Origin: Azadirachta indica
Taxonomy: Eukaryota; Streptophyta; Magnoliopsida; Sapindales; Meliaceae
Direction of reading: 5' to 3'
Length of the DNA stretch: 64,000 bases
Assembly: GCA_022749755.1 (NCBI GenBank)
Contig: CM040443.1
Coordinates: 5,929,191 to 5,993,190 of the forward strand
In this document: positions 38,232-49,375 of the stretch, piece after piece
Position numbering within the stretch: the stretch's first letter is position 1
Layout: the number at the start of each line of letters is the position of its first letter
The notes under the pieces: generated by a model
What the model was told of the DNA's origin: nothing
The model's input: the letters and a program-made list of their open reading frames with translations, nothing else
Databases searched by the model: none
Translations under genes and position numbers: made by a program

Positions 38232-41200
38232 TCACCGCTCCCTTGTCTTCAAAAACCCAGACAAGTTCTTGGAGCTGCTCGTGCTGCTGCTTGAAATGGA
38301 AATATGAGTCCGAGAACTTAGCTCTGGGCTGTCAGCACCACATACTATATTTCTGTTCATCTGCTGCTGCTGCATTCGTGCTGATCCGAAGTTCAGTTGT
38401 TGCAGTGGGCGTATTTGAGGCTGTTGATAAAATTGTTGCGAGCAAACTCGATTTGGTGGCAAAGACACACTGTTCATAACGCTGTTTTTTATCTGTGGTT
38501 GAACACCTGATCTCATTTCCAGCTGTTGTTTTTGGTTCCTTGGCTTAATCTGCTGGTTGGACAAGAGATATGCCATGTCTTGAATATTTGGTGTCTGCAT
38601 TTGTACCATGCCCGAGTTATTCCAAAATGGAAATCCACCCGTCAAGGATCTCCCTTGGCCACCATCTGCCTTCCTCAGCTCTGCCAAAACTGCAGCCGCA
38701 TTATCAGAAATACCGCCAAAAAGTCTCCGCTTACTATCACTTGAACTTGGCATATTTCTGCTACTGATATTTTTACACTGACCCACATTGCTAGTCGAAG
38801 AGATTTGTCCTCCAGTTGGAGTGTGAGCAGAGCCTCCCATGCCCATACCATTACTGATGGGACCACAACCATTATTTCTATGTGCCCCCTGGATTCCTCC
38901 ACATGTGTTCGCAGTACCAGGGACACCCACGGCTGTACTTATGCCCCCCATCATTTTCATACTCTGCATCAGTTGGTTCTGCTGTCCCATACCCATACAA
39001 TTACTAAAGAAACCATGACCACTATTTCTGTGCCCCCCCTGGATTGCTCCACCTGTGTTTGCAGTACCCGAACTACCCACAGCTGTACTTACAGCTCCCA
39101 TCATTTTCATACTCTGCATGAGTTGGTCCTGCTGTCTCTGTCTTTGCAACATTTGGAACTGTAACTGAGCTTGATTACTCAAAGTTGGCTGCCAATGTGG
39201 CTGCTGCCCAGAGCTCACTTGGGCAGCAACATTGTCCAGCTCTAGTTTTAGTAAATTGTTTCTGGAGTTTTGTTGAGCTGACTGAATGTTTTCAGTGGCG
39301 AGAAAATGACTTCCAGAGTTAAGATTCTTTGAGAGTAATTGTGCACAGTTATTAATGGTTGAAACCTCTTCACTGATGGGACTGATCATGGAAGTTGATA
39401 GCCCTGGTATTGAACTGGATATCATTCCAAGTGCTACAGCAACAAGAGGAACACCAGCATTGACAGCAACATTTTGAGTGCTTGCGCGATTATTATCATT
39501 GAGAAACGCAGGTTCTATGTGGTCACTAACTAGGCAGTATCCTTCACGTGCCATCTACATAAAACAAATGTCATTCAATACAGTAACAGAACAAAAGATT
39601 ATTTCACAAAGAAGTTCAATTCAAATTACCTACCAATGAAGTGAACTGAGCAGTGAACAGAGTGAAAGCATGCTGCAAATGTGCACCATCAGAGTCAGCA
39701 TAATCAATTAATCAAATGATCCAGACATGGGTTGCTTTAGATGCCGCAAAAGAAAATTCCTACAGCTAATAATTCTAATATCACATGTAACACTGAAATG
39801 TATCATAAGCAGAACAAAAAAGTTAATACAAAACAATGAATACAAATAAGAAGTACATTTAACAGCAATTTGCAAAACAGAAGGACCTAATTCCTTCATG
39901 TCAAAGAACATTCAGTGATTGCAAACAGAATACTACCATGATAGGCAAAGTCATCACAGCGGAAAAAATTCCTTCTTCATGTCCATAAGAAACAATTGCC
40001 TCCACAAATCCCTCAATAAAATTCTTTGACATGATTAATTTCACACAAGCCTTGCTTTCAACTCTAGGAATCTCATTACCTGAGATGGGAGACAATAGTT
40101 AATAAAGAGAAGAAACAAAAGCTGCTTGGAACAAATTACAAAGGAAAAAGAGTGAACAGAACACATTTCTTTACCATGATGTAAATGAGATCGGCGCATG
40201 AATGTTAACATCCTCTTAACCACATCAAACCTCCCATCAGCAATGCCTGAAGTAGCATCTTCCAACTTCCCACTCTCCTCAAAATTCCATAGCTTTAAAA
40301 CAAGCGGTGCAGAATTACGAATGTCAAACTTGCGGTTACTGTTATTGAGATCATAGCTGAATGTACAAATAGCAATGCTTACTCAATAAAACCGTGCATG
40401 ACAAGTGAAAGAAACGCATTTGTATAATGGGGGTGACTATAGTTTGGATAGCACCTTTGAGTCACTTCTTTGATCTTCTCAAACCTCTGAATATCACCAA
40501 CTCGTGAAGTCTTGTGCAGGTTAAAACTTCCCGATTCAAGGCCACTTGCCATGGTTGCAAAGTTATTGTAGCCGTTTCCCGCTTCAAGGCCATCTGCAAT
40601 GATGGCATCAGAATTGCCGGTTATAGCAAGTGAACTTACTTCAGTATTCATGCCCGTAGTGCGACAATTTCCCAATTGAAGTCTACTTGTTCCACTGGTT
40701 GCACTGGCATTGTAACCATTTCCCAATTGAAGGCTACTTGTTGCAGTGGTTGCATTTGCATTGTAACCGTTTCCTGCTTGAAGGCTGGTTGCATTTGCAT
40801 TCTTTGCACTGGCATTGTAGCCATTTCCCAATTGAACGCTACTTTTTGCAGTGGTTGCATTTGCATTGTTTGCAATGGAATTGTAAGCATTTCCCAGTTG
40901 AGGGCTACTTGTTGCAGTGGTTGCATTTGCATTGTAACCATTTCCTGCTTGAGGGCTGGTTGCAATTGCATTGTTTGCACCGGCATTGTAACCATTTCCC
41001 AATTGAAGGCTACTTGTAGCAGTGGTTGCATTTGCATTGTAACCATTTCCTGCTTGAAGGTCGGTTGCATTTGCATTGTTTGTCCTTGCATAGTAACCAT
41101 TTCCCAATTGAAGGCTACTTGTTGCAGTGGTTGCATTTGCATTGTAACCAGTTCCTGCTTGAAGGTTTGTTGCATTTGCATCCATATTGTAACCATTTCC

Positions 41201-44200
41201 CGATTGAAGATGATTTTCAACTGTTGCATTGGTGTTAAAAACATTTCCCAGTTGGAGGCTATTTGCAATGATAGAACTGGTACCGAAGCCATTTCCCAAT
41301 CGAAGGCTACTTGGTCTGTCGGTATTGCCAGTTAGCTCAAGTGGATCACTTACTTCACTATTCAAGCCTCTTGGGCGACAATTTTTCTTCCGCTTCACAG
41401 GTACAGATGCTTCTCTTTGCAAAGACTCACTCTGGTAAGAACTCAGTGGTGGAACATTCACACCAGCTGATACCTGAGGACTCGGCGAGGCTTTCCTTTT
41501 TTGGGCAACAACTTCCTTTCTTACATTTCTGTCATGAGGCAACTGATTCCATGGTGAGTTGGCTGAAGGGGCATAGGTTCCTAATGATGATCCCTGCATT
41601 TGTACTTGTGGAAGACTAGATCGATGACTTCGCATATTCATATCAACGTATCTATCCTTGATCTTTGTCACATCTAAACTAGAAGAGTTTCTGGTCTCAG
41701 CCAGTTCTTGTCTCACAGTAGAGGTAGACATTCCGGCATGCATCTTGGGGATACCTTCAAGAATTGCCGGCTGACCACCATTTATTAACAGTGACTGACC
41801 TGTTTTGTCATGAAATCTTTCACCTGGAACCTTTTTGGCCCCAGGTTTCTGATGTAACATAGCATTCTGCTGCATTCCAGCGGCAAACATGAATTCAGGT
41901 TGACTCCCAGGAAGCTGCTGTTGAGAGAAGTCCACAGGCTCTTGCTTGGGTATCTGAGTAATAGGTCTTTGAATGGCTGGTGATTCACATCTGCTCAGCG
42001 GAGAATTAACCAACGTACTGTGTTCACTTGACCCACTGTTATGTTTACTAAAACCCTGAATAGGAACAGAGGAAAAACTCGAGGAGGTCAGATCTCCAAC
42101 AACAGATTGACTGTAACTACCCGCTAATTGATGGTCTCGCACCATTGCCAAAGCATAGGGCTGCTGGTGAGAGAAGTCCACAGTCTCTTGCTTGGGAATC
42201 TTCATCATAGGTCTTTCAATGGCAGCTTGCATTTCAGATCTTCCTAGCTGAGAATGAACCAACAAACTGGTGTCTCTAGACTCAGTATTACATTTACTAA
42301 GATATTGAATTGAAACCGAGGGGAGACTCAGTGAGGTTAGATCTTCAAGAACAGATTGGCTGCACCTATCCACTAATTGATACTTTGGCACCATCGCCAG
42401 AGGATTGGGCTGATTCACATGAGGATGCAGCTGTTGAGAGAAGTCCTCCATCTCTTGCTTGGGAATCTTAAATACAGGTCTTTGAATGGCCTGCATTTCA
42501 CACCTGCCAGTCTGAGAACAAACCAACGAATTGGGATCTCTTGACTCACCGTTGCTATAACATTGCAAAGGAGCTGAAGAAAGATTTGGTGACGTCAAAT
42601 CTCCAAGAACAGATTGGCTGCATCTATCCACCAATTGATAGTTCGGTACCGTTTCCAAAGGATTGGGCTGACTCCCAGGATATCTGCCCAGCTGAGAAAG
42701 ACCAAATGAACTGGGTTCTCTTGAATCGCTGTTGCTCGAACATTTTACAGGAACAGAGGAAAGACTTGATGAAGTCAGATCTCCGATAACAGATTGGTTG
42801 CTACTACTGGCTACTTGATAGTTTGGCACCATTGCAGAAGGACTGGGCTGACTCCAAGGAGGCAGCTGTTGAGTGAAGTCTACAGGCTCTTGCTTTGGCA
42901 CCTTAGTGACAAGTCTTTGAACACCTTGAGGTTCACATCCTCCTTCCAGAGAATGAACCAATGAACTGGGTTCTCTTGACTGCCGGTTACGTTTACTATA
43001 ACATTGTGTAGGAACAGAGTAAAGACTTGAAGAGGTCAGATCTCCAAGAACTGATTGACTGCAACTATCCACTAATTGATAGTTTGGCACCATAGCCAAA
43101 GGACTTGGTTGATTCCAAGGAGGAAGCTGTGAAGAGAAATCCACAGGCTCTTGCTTCGGCACCTTAGTGAGAGGTCTTTGAATGGATTGAGTTTCAAATC
43201 CTCGTTGCTGAGAAAAATCCAACAAACTGGGTTCTCTTGACTCACAGTTATGTTTACTAACGCATTGTGTAGGAACAGAAGAAAGGCTTGATGAGGTCAG
43301 ATCTTCCAGAACAGACTGGCTGCAACTGTTGACTGATTGATAGTTTGGCACCACTGTCACAGCATTGGGCTGTACTATGCTCTCCAACAAACCATTATTC
43401 TTCTGTAAATTGGACACAGAATTTGACTGAGCCTGCTGCGAGCATAGAACACCTCTCTGATTTTGACCGCCGAACTTTGTGTTAGTTGCTGGAGCACAGG
43501 GAATAGAGCTTGTGAGAGCAGGCTGCGAGCATGGCAAACCTCTCTGATTTTGGCTCCCAAACCTTGCGTTAGTTGCTGGAGCATTGGGAACAGTGCTTAC
43601 AACAGCAAGCTGTGAGCATGGAACACCTCTTTGATTTTGGCTGCTGAAACTAGGGTTAGTTGCCAGAGAGTCAGGAATAGATCTTTTAGCAGTCTGCAAG
43701 CTTGAAACACCTCTCTGATTTTGGCCGCTGAACCTTGGGTTAGTTCCTGGAGCATCATTTAGCTTTCTCTTTTTCCATCCCCAGTTGATTCCCAAATCAA
43801 GCTGCAAAAAGTGCCAAAATTTAGCAAACAGCTTCATAATTCTTTTAATCACATTTTCAACATTTACTACTGCATGCGATAACTTCTGGTTAAGATTTGA
43901 TCCAATGTTAAAGAGCATCTTTATCACAATGATAGGACGTCTTCACACCTTCTTTGCCATGGGTGCTCCACAGAATTTGTCAAGCAACGGCTCCGGATTG
44001 AGATGAAGTTCAGGTTGCAAAGCCTTCAAAAGGCACGACTCAACTTCCTATGTGAACAAGATAACAGACATAATATCAAAGCAACCTACTTCAAGTATAA
44101 AAAATAAAAATAAAAAAAAAATTGATGGTTACTAATCAAGCTCACTGACCAGTAGATCTTTATAGGTCCAAGAATCATCTGATACCGATAAGATGTCCTT

Positions 44201-47200
44201 GATGACATTCTCCATGCACATTTGTAGGAGCACTTTATGAACAACTGGAGAGTTAACTACACAAGTAATGCCCGCCTTCTCATAAGAACAGTGGCGGTAG
44301 TCTCGAATCTGCAAAGAAAGGCAGTTTTAAATAAAAGAAAATAAAAACCTAAAAACAAACAAAAATTATATAAGATTCATAATAATGAGTGCATAAACCT
44401 CATAGATCAAGTAAAATCCAAATTCCAGCATCAAATCTCAAGCACCACTTAATGAGAGCACAGACTTGTTGGACCACCACAAGAATCCTAATATTACCAA
44501 TTTCACATTGGAACATATAGTTTTTACCTCACCTCACATAGAACTGCTCCATTATTGTAATTGCAAGATAGATCACTAAAAATATCTCCCGGCAAGCACC
44601 CGTATTCAATTGCCTATCACAAGTAAAATATATGAAAACAGAAAGCAGATAAGGAAATAGATCATCAAAATCCTGCAGCTAGTTTCATGATAAAGAAAAT
44701 AAGCACAAAACCAGATCATTTACAAATATCCATCATAAAGTTCATAAAAACTCAAGACTAGGTTTTCCAATGTAAAATCACTTGTGGTCAGTTCTTGGCA
44801 CTGACAACACACCATAATCTCTTTGGCAATTACTATGGCATGATAATTTTCTCAGTAAAATTTGTTTTAATGTGCTTCAGGACAGGTCATCGCCTAAGCA
44901 TTGCAAACCACTGGAGATACATCATGTAACTTTCATAATTTACCATGTACTTGCTTAGAAGCTTAAACTTTTGTAAGAAATAAAGAAAATTGTGTTACGT
45001 CGCATCTGTGTTTTGGACCGGAACATCTAAGAAGCAAATAGACCACCAGGGACACCAAGTGCATAATATGGAACATTTTGACTCTTATCTATATAGTTAA
45101 AGGATATGAATCTTCAAGAGGATATGACACAATAAAAATCAGCATGCATCATTTGAGAATTCTTATATTCATTATCAGCAAAGTGCCAGCAGTTATCCAA
45201 AAGAAGAAAAGTTGTAAGCAGCATGCAACCTTGCCACAGAATGCATGCACTCTGATATTTACGTATTATGCTTATCATTTGAAGGCAAAGGCTCAATCAC
45301 CAATTGCAACATAAGCAAAAGAGTTAATTAACATCTATTGCATCTTAAGTCAGCCAATGCAATATAATGACCCTAGAAATTCACATCCAACCAACATAAA
45401 GCAACAGTTACTAGAAGTCATGAATCATTTGTTAGTGCTATAAAGAGCAAATTAAACAAATCAATGTCAGACGAAAACAGATCACTCAGGGCACCAAGTG
45501 CATAAAATGGAGTTTTTTGACTCTATCCACTTAGTTATAGGATTTGAATATTTAAAAAGATGTGATGCAATAAAAATCACCATGCATTATTTGACAATTC
45601 TTATATTCATTATCAGCAAAATGCCAGCAGTTATCCAAAATGAAGAAGAAAAACTTGTAAGCAAGTGACACGCATCCTCGCCACAAATTGCACTCTGATA
45701 TTCAACTGTTATGTGTAATGCTTGTAGGCAAATGCTGAATCACCAATTGCATCATAAGCAACAAAGTGAATTAACAGTTATTTTATCTTAATTCAGCCAC
45801 TAGAAATTCACATCCAACAGAACATACAGCAACAGTTACAGAAAATTAGAGAATCATTTGTTAGTGCTGTAAATAGCAAGTTAAAGAAATCACCGGCAGC
45901 TTTCAATTAGATAAAAGAAAAGTGTATACGAAAAAGAAAGTTAAATTCCAGCTTACAAACACAAGAATGAAAATTATCAAGTTCAAGGAACAAACTTACA
46001 GTGAAAAGGGCATCTGCTGCCCGAGTATAAGGATACAACTGCTTGGGTACACCATTGAAGCGCTGCAACGGACCAAAATAAAACATAATAGCAGTTAAGT
46101 TGAAAGCAGTTTATGGAACAAGAGTACAATAAGTGTGAAAAAAAAAAAAAAAGCTTTGAAGCTTCTTATTTGAATGCTCACCTCAGTGGCTTTTCCAATA
46201 GAAAAGCCATAGGAGAACATACTCAGGGAAAAGGACACTTCAATATCTGTACCAAAGGAAACAGTCAAATATAAAGTGTTCTGTTAACAACATTAAATGA
46301 TTTAAGTGGCATTACGACCAACAAATGCGGTCCAGCCTTAATATTACCTTCTTTATTTGCATGATTGACAACCTTATGTCCTTTCCCATAATATTTACCC
46401 TACAAAACAAACCAATGCCTTTAAAATTCACAACCAGAGCTAAAAAAATTATTTACTAAGAATTTTCATATCTCAATTCTTTTCAGGTTCCATAATGATA
46501 GATTTGGGTTAAAAAAAACAAAAAAGAAGATATGTAACAGGGTTCTGCTGTTAAAAATTAAGATAAAGGAAACCAGAAGGTCAACAAGATAAAGAACAAT
46601 CTGATGGACCTGATGACGTACAAATCCATGTGCTCATACAAGAGATGCTAGTAAACCGTAAAACTAATCACTTCATAAATTCATAAAGAGAGGCAAAAAT
46701 ACGAACAAGGAAGTTTATTTTTCAACAAGCAATTTAAACTACAGGAAGAAAATGAAAAATAGAGAAGAAAAGGAAATCCTTTACTCCTAGGCACCAACTT
46801 ACAGTAAGAATGTGAGATGCTGGAAAGGAGATAATATGGTAGACAATAGGGAAGAAAAAGATTATCAAATTTATAAATGCATTCATCAGAGGATGTATAA
46901 ACCGTATGACATGATAACATTGGGACAGTAGGGAGAGGAGTAAAAAGAAATTATAATCACAATAAAAGTTTACATCAGGAACTAATAATGTGCCATTCAT
47001 TCATCTTGATTAACAACAAATGTGCTCGTGATACTTCACGAAGAAATCAAACAATATGTTTCCTTTTGGGTCAAACAATAATTTATGTTGATGAACTCAA
47101 TCAGAAGCTCAAGTGAAAAAGAAAACTATGGATGAATATGCCATATTTACATGAATCACATACATATGGAATTTTATTGTGAAAAGAGAACTAAAAGGAA

Positions 47201-48288
47201 GACATCACGGAAATTGATAATCCAGAAGACATAAATTCCTTTATAGTGCATCACCCTTTCTAAACAAATATCAAAAGCAATTAAATTATATATGATTATT
47301 TGAGGAAATCTTTAGAAACTATTGAAGGAATATACACTGAACATTTCTTTGATCCAATTAATGCCGCTATTAAAACCCGTGACCAAATTAAACCATGAAT
47401 AGATTCAATGCATAAATAAACACCATCTCAAAGATGGTTAAATCTAATAGATAACATTTATAATTAACTTAAAATTAACCATTCTTCAAACAAAATCATA
47501 AGTTAAATAAATGAATAGAACAAGGAAGTAAATGAATAGAAAAAGAAAGGTGTAAAGGATATTTCATGGTTAATTTTATGTAATTTAATCAAGCTATGAG
47601 TAGTATGAGCAAAACCAAGTGCAATTTACAGCCCCAAAATGCATGCACTTTAAAAAAATTTGAGTAAACAAATAACAACACAGAACAAGAAGAACACCGA
47701 GAGACCACTCAAGTTTCACCATCAAAAGTTAAAACACTCAGAAAAACATGAAAGCATGAATTTTGCGAATACAAAAGTGAGATTGTTACGAGAAATGGAA
47801 TTTTCGCAACTAAAAGTCAAAGCATAAACTCGTAATCCTGGCGCTGCAGGTTTTATATTTCATGTTCTAAAAGTTCCGTGCCCATAATTTTTACCAAACC
47901 AACAAAAGAAATCTCCATCAATTACTCAAGGAAAAACCCTTGAACTGAAAACACCGAAACACAACTGAAAAAAGAAACCAACAAATCGTTCTAAGGATTT
48001 CGCTGTAATGACTCTCTCGTGAACAGTAGGTGAAGATTCCTTCATACTATCCAAGCACAAATGAAAAAACCCATCACCAATACGTGAAAAATCACAGCAA
48101 TTTCCGCGTGAAACACTCAGAAACCCAAATACAACCACAAAATAACTACAAACCTCGTTCAGCCGCTGCCGAGACTGCGTATCAGCAACCGGAGAAACAA
48201 CACCATTTTCTTTTTCCTGAACCTCATCTTGAACAGGCCTCGGCCGGTACCTAGTACCAACCTTTCCCACCTTAAACGACACACCCAT
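38232..48288 (-). CDS. PHL: PHL-like protein with SPT20-like N-terminus
   Basis: Twelve minus-strand coding exons: 48288-48154, 46399-46348, 46246-46182, 46062-46000, 44613-44533, 44308-44150, 44047-43949, 43801-40455, 40356-40175, 40079-39937, 39672-39634 and 39554-38232. Phases agree throughout and give about 1,895 residues. The N-terminus MGVSFKVGKVGTRYRPRP and the DIEVSFSLSMFSYGFSIGKA segment are those of PHYTOCHROME-DEPENDENT LATE-FLOWERING. The following part (LYPYTRAADALFTAIEYGCL, LPGDIFSDLSC, CEIRDYRHC) is the SPT20-like domain. In Arabidopsis PHL is nuclear, binds phytochrome B and CONSTANS, and promotes flowering. The central exon (about 1,115 codons) carries three tandem-repeat arrays and the Gln-rich last exon a fourth, making the protein much longer than Arabidopsis PHL. 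The exon-8 donor (40455) was chosen to restore the frame; reading on instead gives a stop at 40379. Orthology to PHL, rather than a divergent paralogue, is not certain. Confidence 0.82.
38850..39140 (-). repeat. Tandem repeat in the last PHL-like exon
   Basis: Two consecutive copies encode QLMQSMKMMG.ISTAVG..GTAN and GG.IQG.HRN.G...SN.MGMG. The unit is about 45 codons and the copies differ at scattered positions. Confidence 0.8.
40675..41215 (-). repeat. Coding minisatellite, Asn/Ala-rich, about 105-bp unit
   Basis: Four to five copies of a 35-codon unit alternate NGYNANATTATSSLQLG and NANAT.LQAG blocks. The DNA unit is well conserved, so all six reading frames show periodic open stretches here. 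The translated repeat is low-complexity (Asn, Ala, Thr, Gly). Confidence 0.9.
41895..43352 (-). repeat. Six degenerate copies of an ~85-residue repeat
   Basis: Each copy starts near VPNYQLVD.CSQSVLGDLTS, continues SSLSSVP.QC.SK..SREPSSLV.SQ..R, and ends with a KVPKQEPVDFSQQLPP.SQP-like tail. Copy 3 is shortened, lacking the PKQE part. The copies are clearly diverged from each other, so the array is older than the 105-bp array. Confidence 0.88.
43409..43753 (-). repeat. Four copies of a 29-residue repeat
   Basis: Four units of 28-29 codons follow PATN.RF.SQNQRGVPCSQ....S.VP.A, right after the WGWKKRKLND stretch (a likely basic nuclear-localisation patch) at the start of the giant exon. Confidence 0.88.
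45041..45892. repeat. Tandem duplication (~420 bp) inside PHL-like intron 4
   Basis: Copy 1 (45041-45463) and copy 2 (45479-45892) align along their whole length with many substitutions and small indels. Both share, for example, attcttatattcattatcag and gaatcatttgttagtgct. The duplication is fully intronic (intron 44614-45999). Confidence 0.88.
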
Positions 48289-48297
48289 ATCGTTTTC

Positions 48298-48489
48298 TTA
48301 GTTCATTGAGGAATTTCGCCGAACACTTTCGATTCTAAACACGTAGCTAAGAGAAAACGAGTGAAAACGAGAGAGGAAAAGGGAAAGACAAAGAAAGACG
48401 CACAGTGGCTTAGGTGCTAGCGCTCGCTCATACTCGCTGGCTCGCTCATACTCGCTGGCTCGCTCACACTCGCTGGCTCGCTCACTCAC
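48298..48489 (-). CDS. Candidate upstream ORF before PHL-like start
   Basis: A 63-codon frame on the gene strand starts at 48489 and stops at 48298, nine bases before the PHL-like ATG. It begins with the hexapeptide repeat ASEYER encoded by an 18-bp minisatellite, then a hydrophobic PLCVFLCLSLFLSRFHSFSL stretch. If the transcript starts upstream of 48489, this would be a 5'-leader uORF that could reduce translation of the main frame. The transcription start is unknown, so this is inference. Confidence 0.35.
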   Translation of the reverse strand: MSERASECERASEYERASEYERALAPKPLCVFLCLSLFLSRFHSFSLSYVFRIESVRRNSSMN

Positions 48490-48490
48490 T
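48423..48490. repeat. 18-bp minisatellite in PHL-like 5' region
   Basis: Three full units of ctcgctcatactcgctgg (the third with one change) start at 48423, 48441 and 48459, followed by a partial unit. The array lies about 135-200 bp upstream of the PHL-like start codon. Confidence 0.93.
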
Positions 48491-48976
48491 CTATGTTAAG
48501 CTTAAGCGAGAGAAGAGCACCGTCTTGACGCACCGTCTTCACGCTTAAGTTTTACGTTGTAGCGGTGATGGGTCCCTGTTTTATAGGCTGTCAACTTTCC
48601 CATGAAATCTAGCACGTAGTGTACTTTTTCGCAATTTCACTCTTTAATTTTTCATTATTCTACTTTTGGGCATTAACATCAACCATTCGTTTTTCATTTG
48701 TTCACGAACCAGAATATATTTTTGTCCGTTTATAACAAATAGGTATCCAAGCTGTCTACTACATGACTAAAATACCCTCCCTTCTGAACTCCTAACTCCC
48801 ATAGTCTAAATTTTTTTATGTTACTTTGGGGTGAAAATTGAAAGCATTTCAAGTTTTCCTAAGTAATAATATTTGTAACAAATTAATTTATTAAACTCTA
48901 TTAACATAACAACAATATTTTTCAAAATTAAATTATCTATTATTGTGATAGTTGAAATTCAGTACAGAAGAATAAT

Positions 48977-49375
48977 CGCTTGTTTGGTATGATTTCTCTA
49001 CTAGCTAAAACAGCTTCTTTAGTGTTAAAAATTTTTTCAAATTCTTTTGCGTCTTTTAGCTATTATTTGAAAGAGTTTCTTAAGAATTAAAAAAATTGTT
49101 TCATTTCTATGGGACAAAACCTAAATTTTAAACTCTTAGTAATAAAGATTTTAAAATTCTTTTAAAAAATTAAATTATTTGAAATATATTTATTTTATTT
49201 AAATTTTTTACCTCATTTATTTTTAAACAAAACGTTAAAAAATACGTCTATTAAAATAATTACATAATTTTTACTAAAACATTATTTAATAACCGGATAA
49301 CAAATAATTTTTTCTAATATAAAATATAATTCAAGAAGTTTCACTTGAAAATTTACTCTAAACAAATCTTAAATT
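48977..49375. mobile_element. MITE-like remnant
   Basis: The left edge has cgcttgtttggtatgattt and the right edge has actctaaacaaatctt, which are imperfect inverted complements. The interior is AT-rich and non-coding. 'Tgtttggt' ends are common in short non-autonomous plant elements. Confidence 0.4.

Noticed and set aside
40648..41335. Long alternative-frame ORFs on both strands across the Asn/Ala array
   Set aside because: A regular 105-bp repeat without stops opens several frames at once; only the frame joined to the PHL-like exons is supported.
48030..48254. Plus-strand frame opposite PHL-like exon 1
   Set aside because: It is the complement of the conserved first exon and has no domain.
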